DNA from: Bacillota bacterium
Lineage (GTDB): Bacteria; Bacillota; UBA4882; UBA8346
NCBI GenBank assembly: GCA_023402395.1
Contig: JAEYGI010000004.1
Location: forward strand, 198,394 to 262,393
Direction of reading: 5' to 3'
DNA length: 64,000 nt
The notes under the pieces were generated by a model. The model was not told where the DNA came from. It saw only the letters and a program-made list of their open reading frames with translations, and did no database searches. Below are positions 9,057 to 17,065 of this stretch, one piece after another. The position numbers and the translations under genes were made by a program. Position 1 is the first letter of the stretch. Each line of letters opens with the position of its first letter.

Positions 9057-10541
9057 ATGCAAGCAAAGCATTGGTTGTTGGTAGCTCTTGGTTTATTGCT
9101 TACCGGTTGGCACGGTCCGGCGCTGGCAACGCAAGACCGGGAATTGGCCAAGTTTGGCGCGGGCGATTATTGGCGGGATCAGGCGCTGCTTGAGATCATT
9201 CCGTTCTGGATTCCCACAGTGGATCACAAAAACGGCGGGTACTTCACGGATGTCCAAAACGACGGCACCATTGGCAAAAATCCTTTAAAATATCCCCGGA
9301 TGGTTTCGCGATTGGTATATGGGTTCAGCACCGCCTATCTGTTAAGCGGCGACCCCCAGTACCTCGATCTGGCCAAACACGGCCTCGACTACCTGCGCGA
9401 CTTTGGCTGGGATCATCAATACGGCGGTTGGTACACCGAGCTTGACGCCGATAACCGGCCAACGGTCGCCACCAAGGATTTGTTCGACCAGACCTACGGC
9501 AACCTCGGTCCAGTCTTCTATTTCTACGTTACGGGCGACCGGGACGCGCTGCAATGGGTCGAAAAAACCCATCAACTGCTCAAGACCAAGGCGTGGGATC
9601 GCCAGTTCGGCGGGTATTACGCTCTGGTCAACCGGGACTGGACCGTTACCGAGACCGACAAATCCTTCAATTCCCAGGTGGACACGGCCACCGCCTATTT
9701 GATCTATGATTATCTAGTGACCCGCGATCCCGCCCTGCTCGAGGATTTGAAAGCGATCGGCGGCGTGATCATGCGCCATATGTATGATCCCAAAACCGGT
9801 TATATCCGGGAACAGTTCGACCGCCAGTGGAATTTTATCGATAATTATCTGGGCCATGATCAGATCGATGTCGGCCATAATCTCAAAACCGCTTGGGTGC
9901 TGTTACGCCTTTATCAACTGACAGGCCAAACCCAATATCTCGAATTCGCGCAAAAGATCGCCGCCACCATGACGGCCACGGCGTGGGACAAGCGTTATTA
10001 CGGTTGGTACTTCAGCAAAAACGTACACCGGCCCGCGCAAGGCCCCAACGAAAAGTCGAAATGCTGGTGGACTCAGACCGAAGGCAATTTTATGATGTTG
10101 AATCTGTACCGCATCACCAAGGACCGGCAGTATCTTGACTACTTTCAGAAAACCTCCGCCTTTTGGGACCGGCATCTGGTCGATCATGTCCATAAGGAGG
10201 TTTATTCATACGTCTCCGAAAGCGGCCAACCCCGCCCCAACTCTCTAAAGGGTAATTTGTACAAGTCCGGTTATCATAGCATGGAACATGCCTTGATGAA
10301 TTATTTATATACCCGGCTGTATGTTCAACGTGGCACCGCCGATCTTTACTTCCGTTTGTCCACCGCGACGGATGGCGTCAAGCATTACGTCACAATCATT
10401 GAAGATCCGAAGGTCTTTATCGCCAAGGTTACCATCGATGGTAAGCCATGGCAAGATTATGACGAAAACCGGGGTTATATCGTCCTGCCCAAAGGTGAGG
10501 CGCTGAAGGTCAAGGTAACGTTGGGAATCCGCCCCGAGTAG
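9057..10541 (+). CDS. Secreted N-acylglucosamine 2-epimerase-fold (AGE) protein
   Basis: About 494 residues: a signal peptide (first 25 or so, MQAKHWLLVALGLLLTGWHGPALA), an (alpha/alpha)6 AGE domain (about 35-430) with the repeated pattern DHQYGGWYTELD, DRQFGGYYALV and DKRYYGWYFSKN, then a short beta-type C-terminal extension. AGE proteins isomerise or epimerise sugars at C2, usually in the cytoplasm; an exported one suggests action on polysaccharide or oligosaccharide outside the inner membrane. Start taken as the ATG at 9057 because GGGGTG is well spaced from it. Single gene, no operon partner. Enzyme activity cannot be assigned from the sequence. Confidence 0.75.
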   Translation: MQAKHWLLVALGLLLTGWHGPALATQDRELAKFGAGDYWRDQALLEIIPFWIPTVDHKNGGYFTDVQNDGTIGKNPLKYPRMVSRLVYGFSTAYLLSGDPQYLDLAKHGLDYLRDFGWDHQYGGWYTELDADNRPTVATKDLFDQTYGNLGPVFYFYVTGDRDALQWVEKTHQLLKTKAWDRQFGGYYALVNRDWTVTETDKSFNSQVDTATAYLIYDYLVTRDPALLEDLKAIGGVIMRHMYDPKTGYIREQFDRQWNFIDNYLGHDQIDVGHNLKTAWVLLRLYQLTGQTQYLEFAQKIAATMTATAWDKRYYGWYFSKNVHRPAQGPNEKSKCWWTQTEGNFMMLNLYRITKDRQYLDYFQKTSAFWDRHLVDHVHKEVYSYVSESGQPRPNSLKGNLYKSGYHSMEHALMNYLYTRLYVQRGTADLYFRLSTATDGVKHYVTIIEDPKVFIAKVTIDGKPWQDYDENRGYIVLPKGEALKVKVTLGIRPE

Positions 10542-10574
10542 GCCGGAAGACGCGGCATCCACCGCTTTGAAAAC

Positions 10575-10607
10575 GGCGGGCCGGATCAGGTGCTTTAATT
10601 CGACCCG
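10575..10607 (+). terminator. Probable terminator after the AGE-fold gene
   Basis: A GCGGG...CCCGC stem with additional weak internal pairing is followed by TTTTTTT, about 35 bases after the stop at 10541. The loop is long, so this is a moderate candidate. Confidence 0.5.
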
Positions 10608-10769
10608 CTTTTTTTGCTTCCGGGATCGGTCTTTGATTTGTTATTCTTTCCACGCCGCTTTCGGTTTTTCCTCCAGCGTCTTACCTTCGCTGAAAAACCC
10701 GCGCAGTCTCCCAAAGCGCCGCCCGGTTACCCAATTTATTTTACCGACTCATCAGACCCCTGCAACAAT

Positions 10770-11168
10770 CTGGAGCCTCCTTTGCTCCAACTGGAGCACC
10801 CCCCGCCGCAACTGTAGCAACACTTTTTCGATCTGGAGCAACAATCGCTCCAACTGAAGGAACAGCCGCTTCAAATGAAGCTCTAACATTTCGATCTGAA
10901 GGAACTCTTCCTTCAAATAAAACTCCAACATTTCCATCTGGAGAAACAGTTCCTTCAAATGGTATTCCAATATTCCTAGTTGAAGGAATACTTCCTTCAA
11001 CTAGATATCGACGATCTCCATCTGAAGCGGCACTTCCTTCAACTGATCCGGCCTTTGCTCCGGTTGGAGCGGGTCCGCCCCCAGCTGATTGGGCATCCGG
11101 ATCAATTAATCAAGATGCCCAATCAACTCGCGCGGCGCTCCAATCCGTTGGAGAAAGAGTCACTCAAC
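10770..11168. repeat. Array A: 19 tandem degenerate 21-bp units with dyad symmetry
   Basis: Between two convergent genes lie 19 consecutive units of exactly 21 bases (first unit 10770-10790, last 11148-11168). Many units are inverted repeats: 10980-11000 is a perfect one (TTGAAGGAA-N3-TTCCTTCAA), and 10896-10916 is GAAGGAA-N3-TTCCTTC inside CTG...CAA. In the centre, strong dyads alternate with weaker units (ATAAAACTCCAAC..., ATGGTATTCCAATA...), giving a 42-base super-period. Because 21 is divisible by three and stop codons are avoided, both strands carry spurious heptad-repeat reading frames. These lack a convincing start. I see no transposon or CRISPR organisation. Confidence 0.85.
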
Positions 11169-11281
11169 GGCTCCAACCTTTTCGAAGAACTGATCAAAGC
11201 CGGATTACCCCGGGTAAACCATCCCCCATTCAATGAAATAAGCAGAAAACACTCATCATTGGCGGGATTCGGGCGTAAGAA

Positions 11282-11307
11282 AACCGGAGTCGTTTTCTCC
11301 TCCGGTT
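11282..11307 (-). terminator. Terminator of the M42 peptidase gene
   Basis: On the minus strand AACCGGAG...CTCCGGTT forms an 8-base stem with a 10-base loop, followed by TTCTT, about 30 bases after the stop of the M42 gene. Confidence 0.6.
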
Positions 11308-11336
11308 CAATTCACATTCATTTTTCCTTTCCCGGC

Positions 11337-12425
11337 TTACCCCTGATACCGCCAGGGTTCCCGCTTCAGCGCGGCCACCGTCGGCTCATCCAAAACGCCG
11401 ATGATCGCCTTGACCAGCGCCACGGTCGCCTCCAGATCGCGCAAATCGACCAGGCCGTGATGGCTGTGGGCGTAACGGACCGGAACCCCGATCACCAGCG
11501 TCGGCACGCCGCCGGCCGCCTCCAGCTGAATCTCCCGTCCGTCGGTGCCGCCGCCTTCCCTGACTGTGACCTGATAGGGAATGCCCAGCTTTTTGGCATG
11601 CGCCACGGCGAGGTCGGCCAAGGCCCGGTTGGCGATCATCGACGGATCAAAGCGCCGGATCTGCGGTCCGGCTCCGGGCCGGCCCTGAACGATGCCGCCC
11701 GCGTCCGGAAAATCGTCGGCCGGCGGGCCTTCCAGCACTAGCGCCAGATCCGGCTGGGCCAGCGCGGTGATGGTGCGGGCGCCCTTGATCCCGTTCTCTT
11801 CCTGAACGGTGCCGGAACCGATCACCGTATTGGGATGATCGGAAGGAAGCTCGCACAGGGTCTCAATCACCGCCGCGCAGCCGACCCGGTCGTCAAAGGC
11901 TTTGCCGAGCGCCATTCCGGCCGGGCCCAATTCAACCGCTTCCACCGCCGGAACCGCCGGATCTCCCGGTTCGATGCCGAGATCGACCGCTTCCTGAAGG
12001 CTCCGGGCGCCAACATCCACGTATAGATCATTCCAGCGCAGTTGCCGGTTTTTTTCATCCTCTCCCAGAAAGTGCGGCGGCTTGGCGCCAACCACCCCGA
12101 AAAGGTCACCGCCCCTGGTCCGAAGCAGTACCTTCTGCGCTACCAGCGCCGGAGCCCACCATCCTCCCAGCGGAACCACCTTTAGATAGCCGCTGGGTAA
12201 AATCCCCCGCACCATCAAGCCCACCTCATCCAGGTGAGCCGCAAGCAAAATTTTCGGCTTGGCCGCGCCGCCGCGCCGCACGGCCATGATTCCGCCCAGG
12301 TTGTCATAGGCGATCTCGGCGCAGCCGGCCGTGGCCTGACGGAAGATCTCCCGGACTTCGCCCTCGAACCCGGAGGGGCCGAAGGCATTGGAGAGTTGAA
12401 ATAACAATTGTTTCAAGTCGGACAT
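11337..12425 (-). CDS. M42 family metallo-aminopeptidase
   Basis: 362 residues, the normal length for M42 (glutamyl aminopeptidase/deblocking aminopeptidase, formerly called CelM) enzymes. These make tetrahedral dodecamers in the cytosol that trim peptides. Visible metal and catalytic motifs: AAHLDEVG near residue 63, AFDDRVGCAAV near residue 175, TVQEENGIKGA near 208 (catalytic Glu-Glu pair), GGGTDGREI near 295, and HSHHGLVDLRDLEA near 318. The N-terminus (LFQLSNAFGPSGFEGEVRE) is also typical. Ribosome site before the ATG at 12425 is weak. Gene stands alone. Confidence 0.92.
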   Translation of the reverse strand: MSDLKQLLFQLSNAFGPSGFEGEVREIFRQATAGCAEIAYDNLGGIMAVRRGGAAKPKILLAAHLDEVGLMVRGILPSGYLKVVPLGGWWAPALVAQKVLLRTRGGDLFGVVGAKPPHFLGEDEKNRQLRWNDLYVDVGARSLQEAVDLGIEPGDPAVPAVEAVELGPAGMALGKAFDDRVGCAAVIETLCELPSDHPNTVIGSGTVQEENGIKGARTITALAQPDLALVLEGPPADDFPDAGGIVQGRPGAGPQIRRFDPSMIANRALADLAVAHAKKLGIPYQVTVREGGGTDGREIQLEAAGGVPTLVIGVPVRYAHSHHGLVDLRDLEATVALVKAIIGVLDEPTVAALKREPWRYQG

Positions 12426-12497
12426 CGAATCGCGCGCCTTTCCTCCCCGGCCAAGCCGGGGGACGGATTTCTTATTTTTACGTTATTCACGACTCAG

Positions 12498-12565
12498 AAG
12501 TCAGAATCATTGGAGGCGATAAACCGCAGCTTAGTTCTGACCCCTAGCTTTCTGAATTCTGACTT
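12498..12565. repeat. Inverted repeat with heptamer-like TTCTGAC/GTCAGAA copies
   Basis: AAGTCAGAAT (12498-12507) and ATTCTGACTT (12556-12565) are perfect 10-base inverted arms in the gap between the amidase and M42 genes. Additional copies of TTCTGA occur at 12535 and 12550, and CTCAGAAGTCAGAA reads as two heptamers in tandem. It could be an eroded member of the heptamer repeats seen at 16796 and 32919, or a weak terminator of the amidase gene. Confidence 0.4.
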
Positions 12566-12617
12566 TTTATATTATTTCCCGTTCCCGGCCAAAATGACCG
12601 GATCCGGATTAACGGAA

Positions 12618-14516
12618 TCACGGTTGTTGATAGTAATCGATGATTCCCTGGAAGATCCCGGCGGCTGCCTTTTCCTTGAACTCCGGGGTCTTGATGATCG
12701 TTTCCTCCTGAAAATTGGAGAGAAAGCCGAGTTCCACCAGGATGCTGGGCATCTGGGCTTCCCGGATGACCACGAAGTCGTTAAACTTCACCCCCAGGCT
12801 GTTCAGTCGGGTGCTTTTGACCAATTGGTCCAGCACCGCTTTGCCGAGCGATTTGGATTCCTGATCGCCCTGGTAGTAGTAGACCTCAATTCCCTGGACA
12901 TTATAGTTCTGATGATTATTGGTATGAACGCTGACGAACAAATCGGCGAAGTGGTAATTGGCCAGGTACGGCCGTTCATACAGGCTGATGAAATAATCGC
13001 CGGTGCGGGTCAAAATGACCGCCGCCCCCGCTTCTTCCAGCAAATCCTTTAGATGCATCGATACTTCCAGGTTAATATCTTTTTCGCGGGTGCCCTGCCG
13101 GCCGCAGGCTCCGGCATCGACTCCGCCGTGGCCGGGATCCAACACCAACGTCCTGCCGATGATCGGCGAACGCTGAAACCGGATTTCCAGGCGGCGGCGA
13201 TCATCGCTGAACCGCGTGGTGTAACCGATAAAGTAATTGAGTTCGATCTCCAGCCGGGCCATGGTCGGACTGACGGTAGAAAGCTTGATTCCGCGCACCT
13301 GCTCGCTCCGGACGGCCGGGACGGCCAGTTCCTTGGCGAACCGGGCGAAATTCAGATCAATCTGCAAACGGTCCGGGTTTTTCAGCTTCCGGATGGTTTC
13401 CGCCAACTCCCCGTCGCCACTGATGGTCAGCCTTCCGCCGTCCGGCTCGTCGGACCACTCCAGTCCGGTCACGTTTTGAACGGTCCGGATCTCAATCCAG
13501 TTGGGGTTGGCCCGGGACTGGATCACAAAGCAGGGCGATTTTTGAATAAGATCCAGCACGACCCGGACCGTATCCGGGTTGAACTGGTTCATCCGTATCC
13601 GGCTGATCCAGACGCCGTCGCCGCTGATCGAATCGGAACTTCCGGCCAGGGTGGCGCCTTCCAAATCGAGAACCAGCCGGTTCGGCTGTTCATAAGTGGT
13701 CACATGATAGCGGGCGGGAAAGTTCGATTTGATATAGACCTTCCGCTCCAGGTCCCGCTGGAAGAAACTGACCTCTTCCACCAAATAGTTCAGAACGATC
13801 ATCACCCGCCGGGGATTGTCCGGATCGGGGATGATCTTGTAGCCGCATAACCGGTCCAGATCGAAGACCAGCCGCAGTCCCTCGTCGCGCTGGTTGAAAC
13901 GGACTTTCTTGACAATGGGATTGTTCTCGGCGACGCTGGGATCGAAAGCCGAGTGCACCGCCGCCCCCGGCAGATCGAGCACCATCCGGTCAGGCTCGAC
14001 CAGCAAAAAACTCTTGGTTTCCAGCGGTTCGCTCCCGATTAGCACGAAGGCCGGCCGTTCCTGATATTTAACGACTTCCATGCCGAGCAGGTATTTGTTA
14101 TCCCATTCCAGGTCGAGCCGTTGGTCGGTTTGATTCCGGATCTTCAAGCCGAGCCGCTGGATAAACTCCAGCGGCAACCAGAGCTGGTTGTCCCGCTCGA
14201 ACGGAGCGACAGCCAGCTTTCGCGGCTCCCTATTCGTGGTGTAGCTACTCCGATCCTCGAACATTAAGATCGACAGCTTTCCAAAACGGATAAAAACCTC
14301 GCCGCTGTCCGGATCCCAGTCGCTATTAATATGTAGAAATTTGTTCAAAAACGGGAGGTTGATGAATCGCGCCCCGTCTTTGACCACCACCCTGACTTCA
14401 GCGTCCACCGGCTTGCCGTCCAAGGTCAAGGCCGGACCGGAATCCGCCTTCCCCGCCGTGGCGCTCCAGAGCAAAAGCATCCCTACGATTCCGAGCCGCC
14501 ATAACCATCTCCGCAC
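12618..14516 (-). CDS. Exported N-acetylmuramoyl-L-alanine amidase with AMIN domains
   Basis: 632 residues. Order: signal peptide (about 1-24), a copper-amine-oxidase-like N domain (LTLDGKPVDAEVRVVVKDGARFINLPFLNKFL, about 30-125), two or three AMIN-type beta domains (about 140-445), then an Amidase_3 catalytic domain (about 455-630). Zinc and catalytic residues are present: His in LDPGHGG, Glu in EKDINLEV, His in FVSVHTN and Glu in SILVELGFLSN. It cleaves peptidoglycan side chains from glycan; AMIN domains target it to the wall or divisome. The start is apparently a GTG at 14516. Gene lies downstream of pcrA, 80 bases away. Confidence 0.9.
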   Translation of the reverse strand: MRRWLWRLGIVGMLLLWSATAGKADSGPALTLDGKPVDAEVRVVVKDGARFINLPFLNKFLHINSDWDPDSGEVFIRFGKLSILMFEDRSSYTTNREPRKLAVAPFERDNQLWLPLEFIQRLGLKIRNQTDQRLDLEWDNKYLLGMEVVKYQERPAFVLIGSEPLETKSFLLVEPDRMVLDLPGAAVHSAFDPSVAENNPIVKKVRFNQRDEGLRLVFDLDRLCGYKIIPDPDNPRRVMIVLNYLVEEVSFFQRDLERKVYIKSNFPARYHVTTYEQPNRLVLDLEGATLAGSSDSISGDGVWISRIRMNQFNPDTVRVVLDLIQKSPCFVIQSRANPNWIEIRTVQNVTGLEWSDEPDGGRLTISGDGELAETIRKLKNPDRLQIDLNFARFAKELAVPAVRSEQVRGIKLSTVSPTMARLEIELNYFIGYTTRFSDDRRRLEIRFQRSPIIGRTLVLDPGHGGVDAGACGRQGTREKDINLEVSMHLKDLLEEAGAAVILTRTGDYFISLYERPYLANYHFADLFVSVHTNNHQNYNVQGIEVYYYQGDQESKSLGKAVLDQLVKSTRLNSLGVKFNDFVVIREAQMPSILVELGFLSNFQEETIIKTPEFKEKAAAGIFQGIIDYYQQP

Positions 14517-14596
14517 CTAGATCCGTCCACCTTTCGGCTCAACATTTCGACCTTTCCCTCCGGTTTCCTGCCGAAACAGGCTGAGAACCATTGGAA

Positions 14597-16783
14597 TTAT
14601 TCAACCACCTCAAGGTTGGCGTAGGCCAGAATCAACACCTTGATCCCCAAGCCGGGAAATGCCACTTTAATCTGGGCGTCGGGCCCGGTTCCCTCTTTGG
14701 AAACCACCGTGCCGATCCCCCATTTGGCGTGCCGAACTTTGACCCCGATCCCGATCTGGCCGGGATCGGCGGAAGCCTGCCCGGACCGGCCCGGCCCGGC
14801 TGGCCGTCGCTCCGGCCGCAGCGGGGCGTTCAGCGTCGTCGCCGCCCGGGCCCGGCTCGCCACTCCCTTCAGATCGACCAGTGCTTCCTTGGGAAACTCC
14901 AGCAAAAAGCGGGACGGCGTCGACACATTGGTATTGCCGTACACGGTCCGCAGATTGGCGTGGGTCACGTACAACCGCCGCTGCGCCCGGGTAATCCCCA
15001 CGTAGCAAAGCCGGCGTTCTTCCTCAAGCTCCTTGGTTTCAAGCAAGGAACGGCTGTGCGGAAAGAGTCCCTCATCCATTCCGACCAGAAAAACCACGGG
15101 AAACTCCAGCCCCTTGGCGGAATGAAGCGTCATCATCACCACCGCGTCGGCGTCGGCCTGATAGTTATCGGTGTCCGAGACCAGGGCCACCGTTTCCAGG
15201 AAGGCGGCCAGTGTTTTATCATCGCTGTTATGCTCGAACTCCGCCGTGAGCGAGATAAATTCGGCCAGGTTCTCCAGGCGGCTCTGGGCTTCGATGGTAC
15301 CTTCATTCCGCAACTCCTGCAAATAACCGCTTTCGTTGAGGATCCGCTCGGCCAAATCCCGGACGCCGAGGGTCTCCCGCTTCTCCACCCAGCCGGCCAG
15401 CATTTGAAAGAAATTCGCCAGGGGCTTGATGGCTCGGCCGGTCAGGCTGGGGATCTCGTCCAAATGAGCCGCTCCTTCCAGCGCCGCGTAATGGTTATCG
15501 TCAAGGAAAAAGAGAAACCGCTCGAAGCTGGCGTCCCCGATGCCCCGTTTCGGCACATTGATAATCCGGGCCAGGCTCAACCGGTCGGAAGGGTTATAGA
15601 CCAGCCGCAGGTAGGCCACGATGTCCTTGATCTCTTTCCGCTCGTAGAAACGGAAGCCGCCGATGATCCGGTAGGGTATTTCGCGCTGGAGCATAGCCTC
15701 TTCAAAACTGCGCGACTGGGCGTTGGTCCGGTACAGCAGCGCGAAATCGCTGAAACGGTACCCCTCGCTCCGGAGCCGGAGGAGCTCCTCCGCTACGAAC
15801 CAGGCTTCCTCGCGCTCATCGCCGGCCCGGTAAAGCAGGATCTTGTCCCCTTCCGAATTCTCGGTCCAAAGCTTTTTGGCCCGGCGGCCCCGGTTATTCT
15901 TGATGACTTCATTGGCCGCATCCAGGATGGTCTGGGTGGACCGGTAGTTCTGCTCCAGCTTGATGATGCGGGTCTGAGAGAAATCCCGTTCGAATTCGAG
16001 AATATTCCGGATGTCGGCCGATCGGAAACTGTAAATGGACTGATCATCGTCCCCCACCACGCAGAGGTTCTGATATTTGGCGGCGAGCAGCGTCACCAGC
16101 GCGTATTGGGCATGGTTAGTGTCCTGATACTCGTCGACCAGGATATAACGGAAGCGCTCCTGATACTTCTCCAGCACCTCGGGGATCTCTTTAAACAACC
16201 GGACCGTAATCATGATCAAGTCGTCAAAATCCAGGCCGTTGTTGGCCCGAAGTTCCTGCTGGTAATGCTTATATACTTCGGCCACGGTGTTCGACCAGAA
16301 ATCAGCCGCCTGCCGGGTATACTCCGCTACGCCGATTAGTTCGTTTTTGGCCGAGGAGATCGAACTGAGCAAAGCTTTGGGATGATAGTTCTTTTCGCTG
16401 AGGTTCAGCTTTTTCAGGACGTTCTTGACCACGGTGGTCTGATCCTGACTGTCGAAGATGACGAAGTTCCGGTCATAGCCGAGTTGTTCGATCTCCTGGC
16501 GTAGAATGCGGACGCAGGCGGTGTGAAAGGTCGAAACCCAGATCGCCGCCGCGGCCGGACCCACCAACCGCTCCACCCGCTCCCGCATCTCGGCGGCGGC
16601 CTTATTGGTGAACGTCACCGCCAAAATCCGCCACGGCGGGACTCCCTTTGAAAGCAAATAAGCGATGCGGTGGGTCAGCACCCGGGTTTTGCCTGAGCCC
16701 GCCCCCGCCAAAATCAGAAGCGGCCCCTCGGTATGGCAGACCGCTTCGCGCTGTGGTTCGTTTAACCCGGCGAGAATATCCAT
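14597..16783 (-). CDS. pcrA: ATP-dependent DNA helicase PcrA/UvrD
   Basis: 728 residues, superfamily 1A 3'-5' helicase used in repair and replication. Motifs in order: Q motif LNEPQREAV, Walker A AGAGSGKT near residue 28, Walker B VDEYQDTN near 220, QSIYSFRSAD near 247, LEQNYRS near 278, and the late motif MTLHSAKGLEFPVVFLVGMDEG near 570. The C-terminus (VRHAKWGIGTVV...VKVLILAYANLEVVE) is the Tudor-like RNA-polymerase-binding domain of PcrA. The ATG at 16783 has an AAGGGAG site. The start is immediately preceded by the heptamer array at 16796-16872. Confidence 0.96.
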   Translation of the reverse strand: MDILAGLNEPQREAVCHTEGPLLILAGAGSGKTRVLTHRIAYLLSKGVPPWRILAVTFTNKAAAEMRERVERLVGPAAAAIWVSTFHTACVRILRQEIEQLGYDRNFVIFDSQDQTTVVKNVLKKLNLSEKNYHPKALLSSISSAKNELIGVAEYTRQAADFWSNTVAEVYKHYQQELRANNGLDFDDLIMITVRLFKEIPEVLEKYQERFRYILVDEYQDTNHAQYALVTLLAAKYQNLCVVGDDDQSIYSFRSADIRNILEFERDFSQTRIIKLEQNYRSTQTILDAANEVIKNNRGRRAKKLWTENSEGDKILLYRAGDEREEAWFVAEELLRLRSEGYRFSDFALLYRTNAQSRSFEEAMLQREIPYRIIGGFRFYERKEIKDIVAYLRLVYNPSDRLSLARIINVPKRGIGDASFERFLFFLDDNHYAALEGAAHLDEIPSLTGRAIKPLANFFQMLAGWVEKRETLGVRDLAERILNESGYLQELRNEGTIEAQSRLENLAEFISLTAEFEHNSDDKTLAAFLETVALVSDTDNYQADADAVVMMTLHSAKGLEFPVVFLVGMDEGLFPHSRSLLETKELEEERRLCYVGITRAQRRLYVTHANLRTVYGNTNVSTPSRFLLEFPKEALVDLKGVASRARAATTLNAPLRPERRPAGPGRSGQASADPGQIGIGVKVRHAKWGIGTVVSKEGTGPDAQIKVAFPGLGIKVLILAYANLEVVE

Positions 16784-16795
16784 TGGTCAACTCCC

Positions 16796-16872
16796 TTGGT
16801 TCGTTGTTCAGTGCTTTTGGTTTTAGTTTGTAGTTCTTGGTTCGTGGTTCTTAGTTCTTGGTTGCTGGTTCT
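16796..16872. repeat. Heptanucleotide repeat array (TTGGTTC-like), 11 units
   Basis: Eleven consecutive degenerate heptamers can be read: TTGGTTC, GTTGTTC, AGTGCTT, TTGGTTT, TAGTTTG, TAGTTCT, TGGTTCG, TGGTTCT, TAGTTCT, TGGTTGC, TGGTTCT. The block ends 13 bases upstream of the pcrA start, so the minus-strand copy (GAACCAA-like) would lie in the pcrA leader. A shorter block of the same heptamer occurs at 32919-32939. It resembles the short tandemly repeated repetitive sequences described in cyanobacteria in period only. Confidence 0.8.
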
Positions 16873-16976
16873 CACAATTAAGTTATTTAAGTTATAAATG
16901 AAAATTCCCCATCATCCGGCGGATTCCTTCCGGCGGATGGCCGGATCAATAAAATCGTCCGTTAAAAATGCCATAA

Positions 16977-16994
16977 CCTCGCCCGGGGGCGAGG
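16977..16994 (-). terminator. Hairpin, probable terminator after the MFS gene
   Basis: CCTCGCCC-GG-GGGCGAGG is an 8-base near-perfect GC stem about 70 bases after the MFS stop. On the minus strand it is followed by TTATGGCATTTTT; on the plus strand by TCAGTATTTTAATTTTT. Neither tail is an immediate U-tract, so efficiency is uncertain. Confidence 0.45.
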
Positions 16995-17065
16995 TCAGTA
17001 TTTTAATTTTTAGGTTATTCGGAAAAGACTCCGTGGTTTCCCGAGATCCGCCTCGCCAACCATGC

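Noticed and set aside
10752..11000. Minus-strand frame with Leu-rich heptad repeats (FLQLGILEYHL...) across array A
   Set aside because: It starts at a TTG with a stop just upstream and no ribosome site, and open frames exist on both strands because the DNA units are palindromic and 21 is a multiple of three. Better explained as a DNA-level repeat.
10770..11168. CRISPR array
   Set aside because: Units are contiguous without unique spacers, too degenerate, and there are no cas genes in the window.
14591..16339. 582-codon plus-strand open frame opposite pcrA
   Set aside because: Antisense shadow of a clear helicase gene; composition typical of antisense frames in GC-rich DNA.
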